From: Hungatella hathewayi
GTDB lineage: Bacteria; Bacillota; Clostridia; Lachnospirales; Lachnospiraceae
DNA length: 64,000 nucleotides
Reading direction: 5' to 3'
Assembly (NCBI GenBank): GCA_025149285.1
Contig: CP102274.1
Span: forward strand, 5,730,001-5,794,000
The notes below the pieces were generated by a model that was not told the origin of the DNA, made no database searches, and worked only from the letters and a program-made list of their open reading frames with translations. Each line of letters begins with the position of its first letter. Positions within the stretch are counted from its first letter, which is position 1. Shown here one piece after another: positions 27,294 through 36,798 of this stretch. Position numbers and translations under genes: made by a program.

Positions 27294-27322
27294 ATTTTAG
27301 TACAAAAACATATTTTTTGCAA
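27294..27322 (-). promoter_or_regulatory. Promoter of the holin-like toxin
   Basis: Minus-strand TTGCAA (27317-27322), 17-bp spacer, TAAAAT (27294-27299), giving a 5' leader of about 80 nt. The leader holds the segment at 27254-27267 that is complementary to the mRNA 3' end. Confidence 0.72.
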
Positions 27323-27443
27323 TCTATAAATTACAAGTCCAGAATGCCACATCACATTTTCCGTTTTATCTCTCCTCAAAAAAGCCGCCGTCCCATCTGA
27401 ATCCCTCATCCGGTACGGCAGCTCCTCTATTAACAGATACAGA

Positions 27444-28703
27444 CTATTTCAGTTCCTCCAGGGCATCGGTAATCAGCTTATCCATATCTTCTGCATACTG
27501 ATCCACCGTCAGCTGGCCTGCCAGCACTTCAATCAGTTTATCTCTCAAATCGTTCTGAATCGCACCGGTAAATGCCTGATAGCCCCACTCAGCTCCCGGC
27601 TGCGGCCCGGTAGCTGCCAATTCCTGTGAAAAGATGGTAAAGAAGTCTTTTCCATACTCATAATCCAGGCTCTCGTTCCCTTTCACCTGAGACAAATAAC
27701 TGTTCTCCACACAGTACTGGGCATTGTTCTCAGCCTTTGAGATCCATTCGATGAAATCCGCCGCTTCCTTTTCCACGCCGGTGTTCTGGAAAGCCGCCAG
27801 ATATTTGCCACCCGGCACGGAGGAGCGCATGGCTTCCTTCGGCAGGTAGGTAACTCCCCAGTCGAAGTCCGTAATCTCTTCCTTGTAGTTTGCAATCATC
27901 CAGCTTCCCGCAAAGTGCATGGCAACCTGGCCGGTACGGAACATGTTATTCGGGTTTTCCGATCCCAGCCATACCGATGTCGGAATAATTCCCTCGTCAT
28001 GCAGCTCCTTGAAGAAGCTTACCGCGCGTTTTGTCTCATCTGTATTGAAATTGGAAGCTGTCAAATCACTGTTTAACAGACTGCCTCCCGCCTCATACAG
28101 AAGCGTTGTAAAACGCTGTGGAGATTTGTCATAGACCAGTCCATACTTACAGTCGCTTTTTTCCATAACGGTCTTCATAGCTTCCTTCCACTCGTCCCAG
28201 GTCCAGATCTCATCCTCTGACTGCGGCACAGCCACGCCTGCCTTTTCGAACGCCGTCTTGTTATAGATCAATCCATTGGCTGTCACATCCATGGGAGCCG
28301 CCAGAATTTTTCCGTCAAACACAAACTTTAAGCCCTCACCAAAGCTGTTCTGAAACGCATCCTTATCCGATACATACTCGCCCAAATCCACAAGCTGATT
28401 CTGGAACGGCCCGATATTCGTAAGCCTGGCCAATGCCGGGGCTTCCTTACCGTTGATCATGTTCTTAATCTTGTTTTCGAGATCCGCATATGGAACTTCA
28501 ATCAGCTCGATCTTGACAGACGGATTCTCCTCCATGTACTTATCGGCCAGTTTCATGAAGGATTCCCCCTCTTTTCCATCACTGAACCAGACGACATCTA
28601 ACGTCTTCACTTCATTTTCGGCCTTCTTGCCCCCGCCGGAACAGCCGGTAAGCGTCCCCAATACCATAGCCCCTGCCAGCAGAACTGATAACCATTTCTT
28701 CAT
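27444..28703 (-). CDS. Sugar ABC solute-binding lipoprotein
   Basis: 419 residues with a lipoprotein signal MKKWLSVLLAGAMVLGTLTGC (Cys at about 21) and the SBP_bac_1 fold: VVWFSDGKEGESFMKLADKY near the N-terminus, YNKTAFEKAGVAVP, and a late ALEELK end. It binds a sugar or oligosaccharide outside the cell for CUT1 permeases. The matching permeases (33372-35070) are at the other end of the operon, with the AraC, GH105-like and unknown genes between. No ATPase is nearby. Confidence 0.9.
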   Translation of the reverse strand: MKKWLSVLLAGAMVLGTLTGCSGGGKKAENEVKTLDVVWFSDGKEGESFMKLADKYMEENPSVKIELIEVPYADLENKIKNMINGKEAPALARLTNIGPFQNQLVDLGEYVSDKDAFQNSFGEGLKFVFDGKILAAPMDVTANGLIYNKTAFEKAGVAVPQSEDEIWTWDEWKEAMKTVMEKSDCKYGLVYDKSPQRFTTLLYEAGGSLLNSDLTASNFNTDETKRAVSFFKELHDEGIIPTSVWLGSENPNNMFRTGQVAMHFAGSWMIANYKEEITDFDWGVTYLPKEAMRSSVPGGKYLAAFQNTGVEKEAADFIEWISKAENNAQYCVENSYLSQVKGNESLDYEYGKDFFTIFSQELAATGPQPGAEWGYQAFTGAIQNDLRDKLIEVLAGQLTVDQYAEDMDKLITDALEELK

Positions 28704-28781
28704 AAGATCCTCTCCTTTACTCTTAATACTTACATTTTATCAGTTATTTTGCACAATTAATCGCAGATAAATCATCAAAAA

Positions 28782-29696
28782 TCATACATTATTGTTCTTT
28801 TTATTCTGCGCATACTTTTTCGGTGTGATTCCTGTATTCTTTTTAAATACCGATATAAAATGGCTGTCACTGTTGTAGGACAGCTTGAGCGCCACATCGG
28901 TGACTGAGGTTCCTTTCTTCAAAAGCGCTTTCGCGGCAATGATCTTCTGATTCGTCACATACTGCAGAACCGTAAACCCTGTTTCCTTTTTAAAATAGTG
29001 GCTCAAATAATATCGGTTCATATAAAATTTCCCCGCAATCTCATCCAGATCCAGTTTCTCCTCCACATGGGCGGTAATATATTTTTTTATCTGCTCTACC
29101 CGCTCCCGATACAGAATCGGATCCCGGAATTTCCCGTCCTCCTCCTTCCATTTCTGCTCCTCAGAATCTGCTGCAGTGTGCTTCTCCTTCATAAAAAATT
29201 TATACATCTCGTTAATTGCGGTAATCAGCTCTAAAATGGAAAGGCGGATCTTTACGGATGCCTCCTCGCTGCTGCCGCTTCCTATATTCGTTTCGATTTT
29301 GGCCAGCAGCCGTTCCACCCGCTTCAGATTCTCTCCCTCCAGATACAGTCTGTGGACAAAGTCATCTCCCCTGTTCTCGAAAAACATGGTAAAATCATAG
29401 CCGAACGCCTTTGTCATCGGTTCCAGCAGTTCCGGCTCAAACATCAGAACATAGCGGTTGTACTCTTTTCCCTCCGCCCCGCTGGTACGGTGGTATTCCC
29501 TGTTATTGATAAAAAACAGATCACCTTTCATTACATGGTAGACGCGATCACCGATTTCCAGCAGCGCACCGTCATTTAAGAACAGAATAATCTCATATTG
29601 GTTGTGAAAATGAAAGCCCTGCATCGCCCAGTTCTGTGTACTGCCATGAAAATAATACAGAGATTCAAATTCTTCAAAAAATACGCGTTCCTTCAT
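28782..29696 (-). CDS. AraC-family transcriptional regulator
   Basis: 304 residues from the ATG at 29696, with AGGAGG 8 nt upstream (a GTG two codons earlier sits too close). The N-terminal cupin-like ligand domain (about 20-110: FHFHNQYEIILFLNDGALLEIGDRVY) is followed by the double HTH (about 205-300) with LDEIAGKFYMNRYYLSHYFKKETG and VTDVALKLSYNSDSHFISVFKKNTG. Such regulators usually activate sugar-use operons when bound to the sugar. It lies inside the operon it probably controls, between the GH105-like and binding-protein genes. Confidence 0.92.
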   Translation of the reverse strand: MKERVFFEEFESLYYFHGSTQNWAMQGFHFHNQYEIILFLNDGALLEIGDRVYHVMKGDLFFINNREYHRTSGAEGKEYNRYVLMFEPELLEPMTKAFGYDFTMFFENRGDDFVHRLYLEGENLKRVERLLAKIETNIGSGSSEEASVKIRLSILELITAINEMYKFFMKEKHTAADSEEQKWKEEDGKFRDPILYRERVEQIKKYITAHVEEKLDLDEIAGKFYMNRYYLSHYFKKETGFTVLQYVTNQKIIAAKALLKKGTSVTDVALKLSYNSDSHFISVFKKNTGITPKKYAQNKKNNNV

Positions 29697-29756
29697 CTTC
29701 ACAACCTCCTGTAGTCAGCTTCTCCGCAGCAGACGGGCACACCGCCTCCGCAGGAA

Positions 29757-30836
29757 TTAATGCCAGTAATCTGTCATAGCCTCAGAAAGAGCCAGAATCA
29801 TCAGCGCCTGCCCATATGTCATGGGACAGCAGGGAATGGTATTGTAAAACTCCTTGTCAAGTCCAATCGGAGTTCCGTAAGACACATTCTCCACCGTTCC
29901 GTCTTCACTGATGTTGTCTAACAGCCCTTTCATGGCCTTTTCGATGAGTTCCTCATACTCCTCCCCGTTCAGGATTCCAAGCCTCACCCCCTGCATAATT
30001 CCCCTTAAAAATGCCGCGCTTGCAGAGAGCTCTAAATAGGTGTCCGGATCATCGATAACCGTATGCCACAGTCCTGTTTCCGGGTCTGCATACCGTTTCA
30101 GCGCCTTCACCTGATTTTCGTATACTGTGAGGAAATGGCGCTTCAGACCGTCTTCCATGGGAATCTCCTGAATCAGCTCCATGGCCACAATCGTATACCA
30201 GCAATTCCCGCGTCCCCAGAGAATTCCGCCGTAATTGTCATTCCGTTCAAAATTAAAGCCATGGTAAAACAGCCCTTCATTCTTATTCAGAAGGTATTTG
30301 ATATGGCATAACACCTGATACGTTGCTTCCTCGATATAATCCTGTCGATTTAAAAGTTTGCCGGCCCTGGCCAAAAACAGCACTGCCATAAACAGTGTGT
30401 CAATGAGGATCTCCGAATCGTTGGGGCTGCCGGTAATCATATGCTGAAAACAGCCGTCACCGGTCCGGATCAGCCCCTTTTCCTCCATTATCCAATCCGC
30501 CCATTCTTTGATAAAGGAGAGATAGGACTCTTTCTTTGTAATTTCATACAGATAGGTGAGTGTCAGCATGGGAGAAGTTGTATTCACATTTTTTTCAACG
30601 ATCCCCTCTTCCATGCGCCTGTCATACCATTCTGTCAGGAATGTGAGCACTTCCTGCTTCCGGCTCATTTCATAATACCGGTAGAGGCCGAAGAGCCCCA
30701 CCCCCTGAGGCCATTCCCAGCAGTTGATATCAATTAAGCTGACAGGGTATTTTTCCTTCATGCCATTATTCTTCAGCACCATCATCTTGTCAGACACAAG
30801 ATTCAGCGTCTTTTCAATCATCTGTTTCTCAACCAC
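29757..30836 (-). CDS. GH105/GH88-like unsaturated glucuronyl hydrolase
   Basis: 359 residues, the size of YteR (GH105) enzymes. It shows the alpha/alpha-barrel pattern, with WEWPQGVGLFGLYRYYEMS, SEILIDTLFMAVLFLARAG (the DTLFM Asp corresponds to the YteR catalytic Asp), GRGNCWYTIVAMELIQEIP and LWHTVIDDP. GH105 enzymes remove the unsaturated galacturonyl residue left by rhamnogalacturonan lyases. No signal peptide, so it is cytoplasmic and acts on imported oligomers. It overlaps the 842-residue gene by 8 bp, so the two are coupled. No pectate lyase is seen in this window. Confidence 0.83.
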   Translation of the reverse strand: MVEKQMIEKTLNLVSDKMMVLKNNGMKEKYPVSLIDINCWEWPQGVGLFGLYRYYEMSRKQEVLTFLTEWYDRRMEEGIVEKNVNTTSPMLTLTYLYEITKKESYLSFIKEWADWIMEEKGLIRTGDGCFQHMITGSPNDSEILIDTLFMAVLFLARAGKLLNRQDYIEEATYQVLCHIKYLLNKNEGLFYHGFNFERNDNYGGILWGRGNCWYTIVAMELIQEIPMEDGLKRHFLTVYENQVKALKRYADPETGLWHTVIDDPDTYLELSASAAFLRGIMQGVRLGILNGEEYEELIEKAMKGLLDNISEDGTVENVSYGTPIGLDKEFYNTIPCCPMTYGQALMILALSEAMTDYWH

Positions 30837-33357
30837 GATCCCATTCCTCCAGATTTAATTTCCCTTCCACATTCAGCGGGTAATCATAGACCGGTACTCC
30901 ATTCACTTTCAGAAGGAAGTCCGGACCGGTTAAAAATTCCGTTCCTTTCTCATCCTTCACCATAGTCTCTTCCCCGTCCGTCCTTATTTCTATTTTCTTA
31001 AATGCTGCAAGCAGCGCAGCCAAATCCCCGTACTCGTCCATTCGTCCCACGCGGATAATCCACACATTATCGCGTCCCTGACTGATAAATTCCCTGAAAC
31101 GGTTCGGCCCTTCCTTCTGCATGCTCAGCCCCTTCATCGCCTTCACCGCGATGTAAGCGCCGTCCTTTTCCAGAGCAATCACACCGTCTTCCCCAAGATA
31201 GCGGGTAAATGCGGATATCGGGATATACGCATGGGTGTAATCGATTCGCTCCTCTTCGCCAATCCGGTACCGGAGAATTGCCGTATTGCGGTACTGCACC
31301 GCCAGAGGTAAAATCCCATTTCCGGCCCAGAAATTAGGACGCCCGCTTCCGTACGGAAAAGATTCTCCCGGATGGTTGACAAACACCTGCGCCAGTTCAT
31401 CAATCACCGCCTGCACAATGTGTTCCTGATATCCCTTCTGAAACGGTTTGAATCCTGCCGCGGTCGAAAGCAGAGCATACGCATTCTTATACAGATAGAG
31501 ATTGACATGCTTCTCAAATCCCTGCGTATTCATAAAGTAAAGTTCCTGATTCTCTTTTAAAGCCCCATAAGCCCGATATTCCTCCGGCGCCGCGTAATCT
31601 CCGAGAGCCAAAGGAATGCAGCCGTTGCAGGCCCTGTTTAAATATCCGTCTCCATAGGCCAGATAGAGAAGGGACGTCGTACCCGCATTGTAATTTCCTT
31701 TCATCTCCTTTTCATAAGAACGGCCGAAGCTGGTCATTACGGCCCCTTTATGTGCATTTACTCTGAGCGAGTAGAAGATCATGTCCAGTGCCCTCTTCGC
31801 CTTCTGGTGGAACTCGCTTCCAGGCTCCGTCAGATTATAGAGTGTCCCCAGCCCCAGCACATCCACGGGAATATAGGCATTGGAATTCCATTCGGTAATA
31901 AACTCCTCGAAAAAGCCTTCAAACCATTCCCGAAGCAGTTCCTCTCCCCTGGCGCTTACAACTCTCCCTGTTTTCCCGCTGCAGGTAAAAATCCTGTCCG
32001 GCAGGAAACTTCCCGCCAGATACTGGCAGCAGTGGAATAAAAGCGCGTGATTTTCGCTGAAAAACCACATCACGTCGTCTCCCGGCTCATCGATCCAGTA
32101 CCGGAAGCCGCACATGGTTTTTTCCAGCTCCTCCCGCATTTTCTCCGACAAGCGTTCCTGAAAAGTGCGGTAAATGTACAACATAATAATAAAATGAAAA
32201 TCGGAACAGTCCTTTCTCGCCCACACACCTGGAAGTTCTTCCAAAAGAATCCTCTCCGCCGCTTCCGTGTCGCCGTCCAGCGTTAAGAGTGCCGCAGCCT
32301 TGTATGTATTTTCCGGCGCATACTCCACAATCACACGCAGGATATGGCGTTTTCTCTCCTCCAGATCCGGTTCATGATATTCTAAAAATTCCTTTCTCAC
32401 CAATTGATTTCCTATTTTTCGTTTTAAGGAAATACCCTGATGATCCACGCACTCCGTAAAGTAGCAGTACCCCGGCGGAAGTTCATCCGAATGGAAAAGC
32501 TCCAGAGCCTTCTGGTCCGGCCCCATTTCATACTGGAAAGTACGGATCAGACTTTCCTGTCCCTCCATCTTCTCAATAAATTCTCCTGGAGCAACCGCTA
32601 CCGTAACAGACAGCGGATCAGAAAACGGATTGGTAATATTTAATTTTACCATCTCACTGATATACGCCTCTTTATCAAAATACATCTGTTCCAGCATATT
32701 CTCCAGCTGCCCCACGACAGACGGATCCACCTCATCCCGCACCGGTACCAGCATCGTAAGCGCTGCGTCTCCCAGCCGCTTCATACGGAAATAATAGTCG
32801 GTATCCCGCTCCGCCAGATCATCGAGACAGACCAGAAGCCTGTTTCTTCCAGCCTTAAGCGGCAGAACTATGGTTGTCCTCTTTACCATATTTCTTGTAA
32901 ACGGGGTAAAGTCCGCGACAAATGTTCCGTTTACCCATACCGCAGCTCCGCCGCAGGTCTCCAGTTCGAATTCCACATCACCGTCTGCTTCCGCTTCCAA
33001 AAGAACGTAACTGTACATACGCAGCCAGGTCGGCCTGTAATAGAAACCCGAGGCATCCACGCCGGTATTGCCGAATGGGAAATAGGGTACCAGCGGAAGG
33101 GTCTGTCCGAAGACTTCCACCTTTTTCCCGTCAGCTGCTCCGTCAAGTTCCAGATAATCAGGCTTTTTCTCCTGTCTCCTTCTGACAAACTCTTTTCTGC
33201 ACGGATTTTCATGAATTGCAAAGCCCTTTTTCAGCCATTCATTGACTCGGCCGTACAGCGTCGCCTTATCAAACTGCTGGAGTTCCGTAAAGACCCCGGC
33301 AGTCAGAAAGCGGTTGACATACCCTTCCGCAAACAGCGGATATTCCAAATACTTCAT
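30829..33357 (-). CDS. Large uncharacterised protein of a pectin/glycan-use operon
   Basis: 842 residues, no signal peptide or membrane segment. I cannot name it. The first ~200 residues look like a beta-sandwich (YVLLEAEADGDVEFELETCGGAAVWVNGTFVADF), a pattern seen in carbohydrate-binding or GH-associated galactose-binding-like domains. Residues about 350-650 are helical with aromatic-rich segments (WFFSENHALLFHCCQYLAG), suggesting an alpha/alpha-barrel. The end is again beta-rich. Coupled by overlap with the GH105-like gene and preceded by two permeases, it is probably a glycoside-active enzyme on the same oligosaccharide. Catalytic residues cannot be assigned. Confidence 0.55.
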   Translation of the reverse strand: MKYLEYPLFAEGYVNRFLTAGVFTELQQFDKATLYGRVNEWLKKGFAIHENPCRKEFVRRRQEKKPDYLELDGAADGKKVEVFGQTLPLVPYFPFGNTGVDASGFYYRPTWLRMYSYVLLEAEADGDVEFELETCGGAAVWVNGTFVADFTPFTRNMVKRTTIVLPLKAGRNRLLVCLDDLAERDTDYYFRMKRLGDAALTMLVPVRDEVDPSVVGQLENMLEQMYFDKEAYISEMVKLNITNPFSDPLSVTVAVAPGEFIEKMEGQESLIRTFQYEMGPDQKALELFHSDELPPGYCYFTECVDHQGISLKRKIGNQLVRKEFLEYHEPDLEERKRHILRVIVEYAPENTYKAAALLTLDGDTEAAERILLEELPGVWARKDCSDFHFIIMLYIYRTFQERLSEKMREELEKTMCGFRYWIDEPGDDVMWFFSENHALLFHCCQYLAGSFLPDRIFTCSGKTGRVVSARGEELLREWFEGFFEEFITEWNSNAYIPVDVLGLGTLYNLTEPGSEFHQKAKRALDMIFYSLRVNAHKGAVMTSFGRSYEKEMKGNYNAGTTSLLYLAYGDGYLNRACNGCIPLALGDYAAPEEYRAYGALKENQELYFMNTQGFEKHVNLYLYKNAYALLSTAAGFKPFQKGYQEHIVQAVIDELAQVFVNHPGESFPYGSGRPNFWAGNGILPLAVQYRNTAILRYRIGEEERIDYTHAYIPISAFTRYLGEDGVIALEKDGAYIAVKAMKGLSMQKEGPNRFREFISQGRDNVWIIRVGRMDEYGDLAALLAAFKKIEIRTDGEETMVKDEKGTEFLTGPDFLLKVNGVPVYDYPLNVEGKLNLEEWDRG

Positions 33358-33371
33358 AGCATCCCCTCCTC

Positions 33372-34214
33372 TTATTCTTTTACCCCTCCGGCAGTCATGC
33401 CGCCGATGATATATTTTTGAAGCGTAACAAACACAACAATGACTGGTATCATGGAAATTACAGACATGGCCAGAAGGCTGTTCCAGTCCACAGAGTACTC
33501 ACCCGAGTAGTTGGCCAGAGCCAGCTGTATGGTATAGCGCTCCTTTCCGTTGATGACCAGCTTCGGCCACAGATAATCGTTCCATCTCCACATAAAGGAA
33601 AAGATACAGAGAACCGATATGACCGGCTTCGCCATGGGAAGCATGATTTTCAAGAGAATATTTAACTCCGATGCACCGTCAATTCTGGCCGCCTCCATAT
33701 ACGCATCCGGAATTCCCACATAATACTGGCGGACCAGAAATACCGCAGTCGGGGAAGCGACTGCCGGAATAATAAGCCCCCACAAGTTATTGTATAAATG
33801 AGTCGCCACAATCACCTTGAAAATGGGTATCATAATAACTTCCAGCGGTACCATCAGCGTTGCCAGGACAATGCCAAACAGAATCTTATCTCCCTTGAAA
33901 TGGTACTTGGCAAAGGCGTATCCACTCATCACGTTGACTACAATCGTCAGAAATGTGGCTACAAGGCTGACAAATACCGTATTGAAGAAGTAAACGCCAA
34001 AATGGCCTTCTGCCATGGCCTTTGTGTAGTTATCCAGAGAGGGATTCTTCCCTAAAAGGCTGGGCGGCCAGGAAAACAGTTCACCGACGCTCTTAAAGGA
34101 AGAACAGATCACCCAAATGACCGGCATCAGAAACAAAAAGGTCAAAAGAAGCAGAAGTATCCATTTAAGTCCTGCTGCACAGATTTTCTTTGTCTTAGTC
34201 TGCATCCTGCTCAC
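33372..34214 (-). CDS. Sugar ABC permease, MalG/CUT1 type
   Basis: 280 residues with six membrane segments and the EAA loop MEAARIDGASELNILLKIMLPMAKPVISVL. The start overlaps the end of the MalF-type partner by 20 bp. It forms the second half of the importer pore with the gene at 34195. It is 14 bp upstream of the 842-residue gene. Energy probably comes from a shared ATPase encoded elsewhere. Confidence 0.92.
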   Translation of the reverse strand: MSRMQTKTKKICAAGLKWILLLLLTFLFLMPVIWVICSSFKSVGELFSWPPSLLGKNPSLDNYTKAMAEGHFGVYFFNTVFVSLVATFLTIVVNVMSGYAFAKYHFKGDKILFGIVLATLMVPLEVIMIPIFKVIVATHLYNNLWGLIIPAVASPTAVFLVRQYYVGIPDAYMEAARIDGASELNILLKIMLPMAKPVISVLCIFSFMWRWNDYLWPKLVINGKERYTIQLALANYSGEYSVDWNSLLAMSVISMIPVIVVFVTLQKYIIGGMTAGGVKE

Positions 34215-35070
34215 CTCCCTGATTCAGTTTAAACTGAATCACTGTAAACAGCGCCAGTATCACGAACAGCGCCATGGTCATCGCACTGGCATACCCCATC
34301 TTGTTCTTCTCGAATCCGGTCTCCTGAATCATCTGCACCATGAATTTCGTGGCCCCCGCCGGACCGCCCTGGGTCAGGGAATACACGAGGGGATACGTCT
34401 TGATAATCGATACCGTAGATAAAACCAGTACCAGAAGACTGGTCGGTTTCAGAAGAGGAAGCGTAATAAACTTAAACTGCTGCCACGCACCCGCTCCGTC
34501 AATTCTGGCCGCCTCGTAATACGTCTCGGAGATCGCCTTGATCCCTGACACAAACATAACCATGTAGTATCCCGCCATACTCCAGACAGTTACAAAGATC
34601 ACTACTCCCATGGCATTGTTCGGATCAGTCAGCCATTTGACCGGCGTTTTATCCATCGCGGTCAGTAAGTAATTCACCAGTCCAAAATCCTCACCCAGCA
34701 AGAAGCGCCACGTAAGCCCGACGATAATCGTGGAAATCATGGTCGGCCAGTAAAACACCGCCCGGAAGAAATTGCTCCCGCGAATCCCTCCGGTCAGCAG
34801 AACCGCCAGTCCAAGAGCCGCCACATAGACAGATGGTACTGATACAAGTGTAAAGACCAGCGTTCTCACAAATGAGTTCCAGAAGCTCTTATCCCCGAAA
34901 AGCGTCACATAGTTTTTCACCCCCACAAACACCTGGGGATTTACGCCATCCCATTTCGTAAGCGATATCCACAGGCCGTTCAACGCAGGAAAAAACAGAA
35001 ACAGGCCGAAGATAATCATGGTCGGAGCCAGTAAAAGATAGGGAAATATTTTCTGTTCAAAGCTCTTCAT
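34195..35070 (-). CDS. Sugar ABC permease, MalF/CUT1 type
   Basis: 291 residues, six membrane segments. N-terminal YLLLAPTMIIFGLFLFFPALNGLWISLTKWDG and the EAA loop YEAARIDGAGAWQQFKFITLPLLKPTSLLV are typical. It is the first gene of this operon, with AGGAGG before the ATG. It pairs with the MalG-type protein and with the binding protein at the far end. Confidence 0.92.
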   Translation of the reverse strand: MKSFEQKIFPYLLLAPTMIIFGLFLFFPALNGLWISLTKWDGVNPQVFVGVKNYVTLFGDKSFWNSFVRTLVFTLVSVPSVYVAALGLAVLLTGGIRGSNFFRAVFYWPTMISTIIVGLTWRFLLGEDFGLVNYLLTAMDKTPVKWLTDPNNAMGVVIFVTVWSMAGYYMVMFVSGIKAISETYYEAARIDGAGAWQQFKFITLPLLKPTSLLVLVLSTVSIIKTYPLVYSLTQGGPAGATKFMVQMIQETGFEKNKMGYASAMTMALFVILALFTVIQFKLNQGGEQDAD

Positions 35071-35123
35071 TTCCAGGTCCTCCTTTTATTTTTTATTATT
35101 ATAACACTAATTTTTTTGTAAAA

Positions 35124-35154
35124 ATCTTGTTTCTTTATGCAAATATAACAAGAT
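35124..35154. promoter_or_regulatory. Inverted repeat upstream of the second sugar operon
   Basis: ATCTTGTT ... AACAAGAT (8-bp perfect arms, 15-bp spacer), about 55-85 bp upstream of the first permease start. A TATAAT-like hexamer is nearby on the minus strand, but I could not pair it with a good -35. It could be an AraC or other regulator site. Confidence 0.35.
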
Positions 35155-35198
35155 ATTGTCATTTGTGGACGTTATTTTTTTAACATTTATATCATCGC

Positions 35199-35249
35199 AA
35201 AAAGAAGAACGCATTCAGGTACAGAATCTGGAGGCGTTCTTCTTTTTGT
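35199..35249 (-). terminator. Terminator of the LacI-controlled cassette (after MATE gene)
   Basis: AAAAAGAAGAACGC and its complement GCGTTCTTCTTTTT, 14-bp arms with a 21-nt loop, flanked by T/A runs on both strands. It lies downstream of the MATE gene on the minus strand and could work in both directions. Confidence 0.75.
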
Positions 35250-35375
35250 AGTAAAATTAAGCTGCCATACATGATAATACCGAGAAATATTATAGCGCAA
35301 AACAGAGAAGACAGCGTTTTTCCTTATCTGTTTCGAAAAACAGAAGGGAGCTGTAAAAATGGAGTTAAATCAACT

Positions 35376-36776
35376 TCATTTTTTACAACCCCTCATAAAT
35401 ACAAAATATGGAATAACTACAACCGGCAAACTGGCAAGCGCAGCAACACCATCAGGCAGGCATAGTCCAACCAGTCCCAGCGCCGGAACAAAAAGCGCTA
35501 CCGTAATCCATCTTGCAGCAATCTGCAGAAACGCTGCTATCATAGGATACACTGCATACCCAAGAGCTTGAACTGCTCCTCTGTAAAAATGCATGGGCAC
35601 CATAAAAAAGACAGAAATACACTGTACGTTTAAATACACTCTGGCAGCTCGATAGGCTCCTTCCAGATCCGCAGGGTCCTGATTTTTATTCAGAAACAGT
35701 CCGATCAAAGAATCTCCATACACAGTCAAGACAAAGGCCAGCCACACAGAAAAAAAGAACGCAAATATAGTCATACTTTTCATCCCTTTACGGATTCTGG
35801 CAATTTTCATGGCGCCCAGATTTTGTCCTACAAAAACACTGATCGCCGAGCAGACTGCCTTTTCTACTGTTTCCAGCAAACAATAGATTTTTTCCCCAGC
35901 ATCAATTCCAGCCGCAACAATTGCGCCACTGGAATTAATATAGCGTTGGACAATCACCCCTCCCGCAGAAATGGCAATACTGTTAAAAAACATCGGAATC
36001 CAAAGTCCGGCAGTCTCTCTGAGAATGCCCGGATTATACTTCCAGTTTTTTCTCGTAGTTTGAAACAATTCATGTCTCACCGCCAAAAACAATACAAAAA
36101 CAGCCGCAGAGGTCTGTGCAATCAGAGTTGCACGGGCAGCCCCGCAAACTCCCCAGCGCAGGCCCACAATAAAGTATAGATCAAGAGAAACATTTATCAA
36201 CGTCGAAAGCACCACTGCAGCAAATGGTCCCCTACTGTTGCCCACTGCCCGCAAAAACGCACAGGTCATATTATAGATAAGCCCAATTGGAATCGAAACG
36301 GAGGCATACCAGAGATACAGTCTTGCATCTTCATAGATATTTTCCGGAATGTGCAGAAGTTCCAGAACAAAATCAAGAGAAAGGCATGTAAACAGAGTCA
36401 GTAAGAACCCGGCCGCCAGAACAAACTCAACGCCAGCTGCCAGCACCTCTTTAAATCCGTTCCAATCTCCTGCACCAATTCTTCGGGAGGCCACAATACC
36501 AAACCCAAGGGTACAGTCCATACAGACACCCAATATAGCCCAGCGCACCCAGCCTGTGCCTCCGATTGCCGCCAGCGCATTCAGATTAACAAACCGTCCG
36601 ACAATAACCGCATCCGTCAAAGAATATAACTGTTGGAACAGATTTCCCAAAATTATCGGCAGAGCAAAGTACATAATACAGCCCACTGACGATCCCGTTG
36701 TCATATCGATCGTTTTATTACAAGCACGCACTGACCGCTCACCACCTTTTGCAAAGCATAATTTTCCATTTTTCAT
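35376..36776 (-). CDS. MATE-family transporter (end of LacI-controlled cassette)
   Basis: About 466 residues from the ATG at 36776; this site has no clear ribosome sequence, and a GTG or the ATG before TTGSSVG further on are possible alternatives. A longer reading to 36971 overlaps the upstream gene and is unlikely. About 12 membrane segments, with the MATE entry FALPIILGNLFQQLYSLTDAVIVG, the repeat at ETAGLWIPMFFNSIAISAGG, and the second-half VGQNLGAMK. MATE proteins export cations or drugs using Na+ or H+. In this operon it may export a product or conjugate of the imported compound. It is related to, but not the same as, the MATE at 44965. Confidence 0.85.
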   Translation of the reverse strand: MKNGKLCFAKGGERSVRACNKTIDMTTGSSVGCIMYFALPIILGNLFQQLYSLTDAVIVGRFVNLNALAAIGGTGWVRWAILGVCMDCTLGFGIVASRRIGAGDWNGFKEVLAAGVEFVLAAGFLLTLFTCLSLDFVLELLHIPENIYEDARLYLWYASVSIPIGLIYNMTCAFLRAVGNSRGPFAAVVLSTLINVSLDLYFIVGLRWGVCGAARATLIAQTSAAVFVLFLAVRHELFQTTRKNWKYNPGILRETAGLWIPMFFNSIAISAGGVIVQRYINSSGAIVAAGIDAGEKIYCLLETVEKAVCSAISVFVGQNLGAMKIARIRKGMKSMTIFAFFFSVWLAFVLTVYGDSLIGLFLNKNQDPADLEGAYRAARVYLNVQCISVFFMVPMHFYRGAVQALGYAVYPMIAAFLQIAARWITVALFVPALGLVGLCLPDGVAALASLPVVVIPYFVFMRGCKK

Positions 36777-36798
36777 TTTCACGAACTGAGTTGTACCA

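Noticed and set aside
27110..27409. 99-residue minus-strand reading across the toxin region
   Set aside because: Frame differs from the 38-residue toxin; no ribosome site, and it runs through the toxin promoter and leader.
35103..35110. TATAAT-like -10 before the second sugar operon
   Set aside because: I could not find a -35 with acceptable spacing, so no promoter is claimed.
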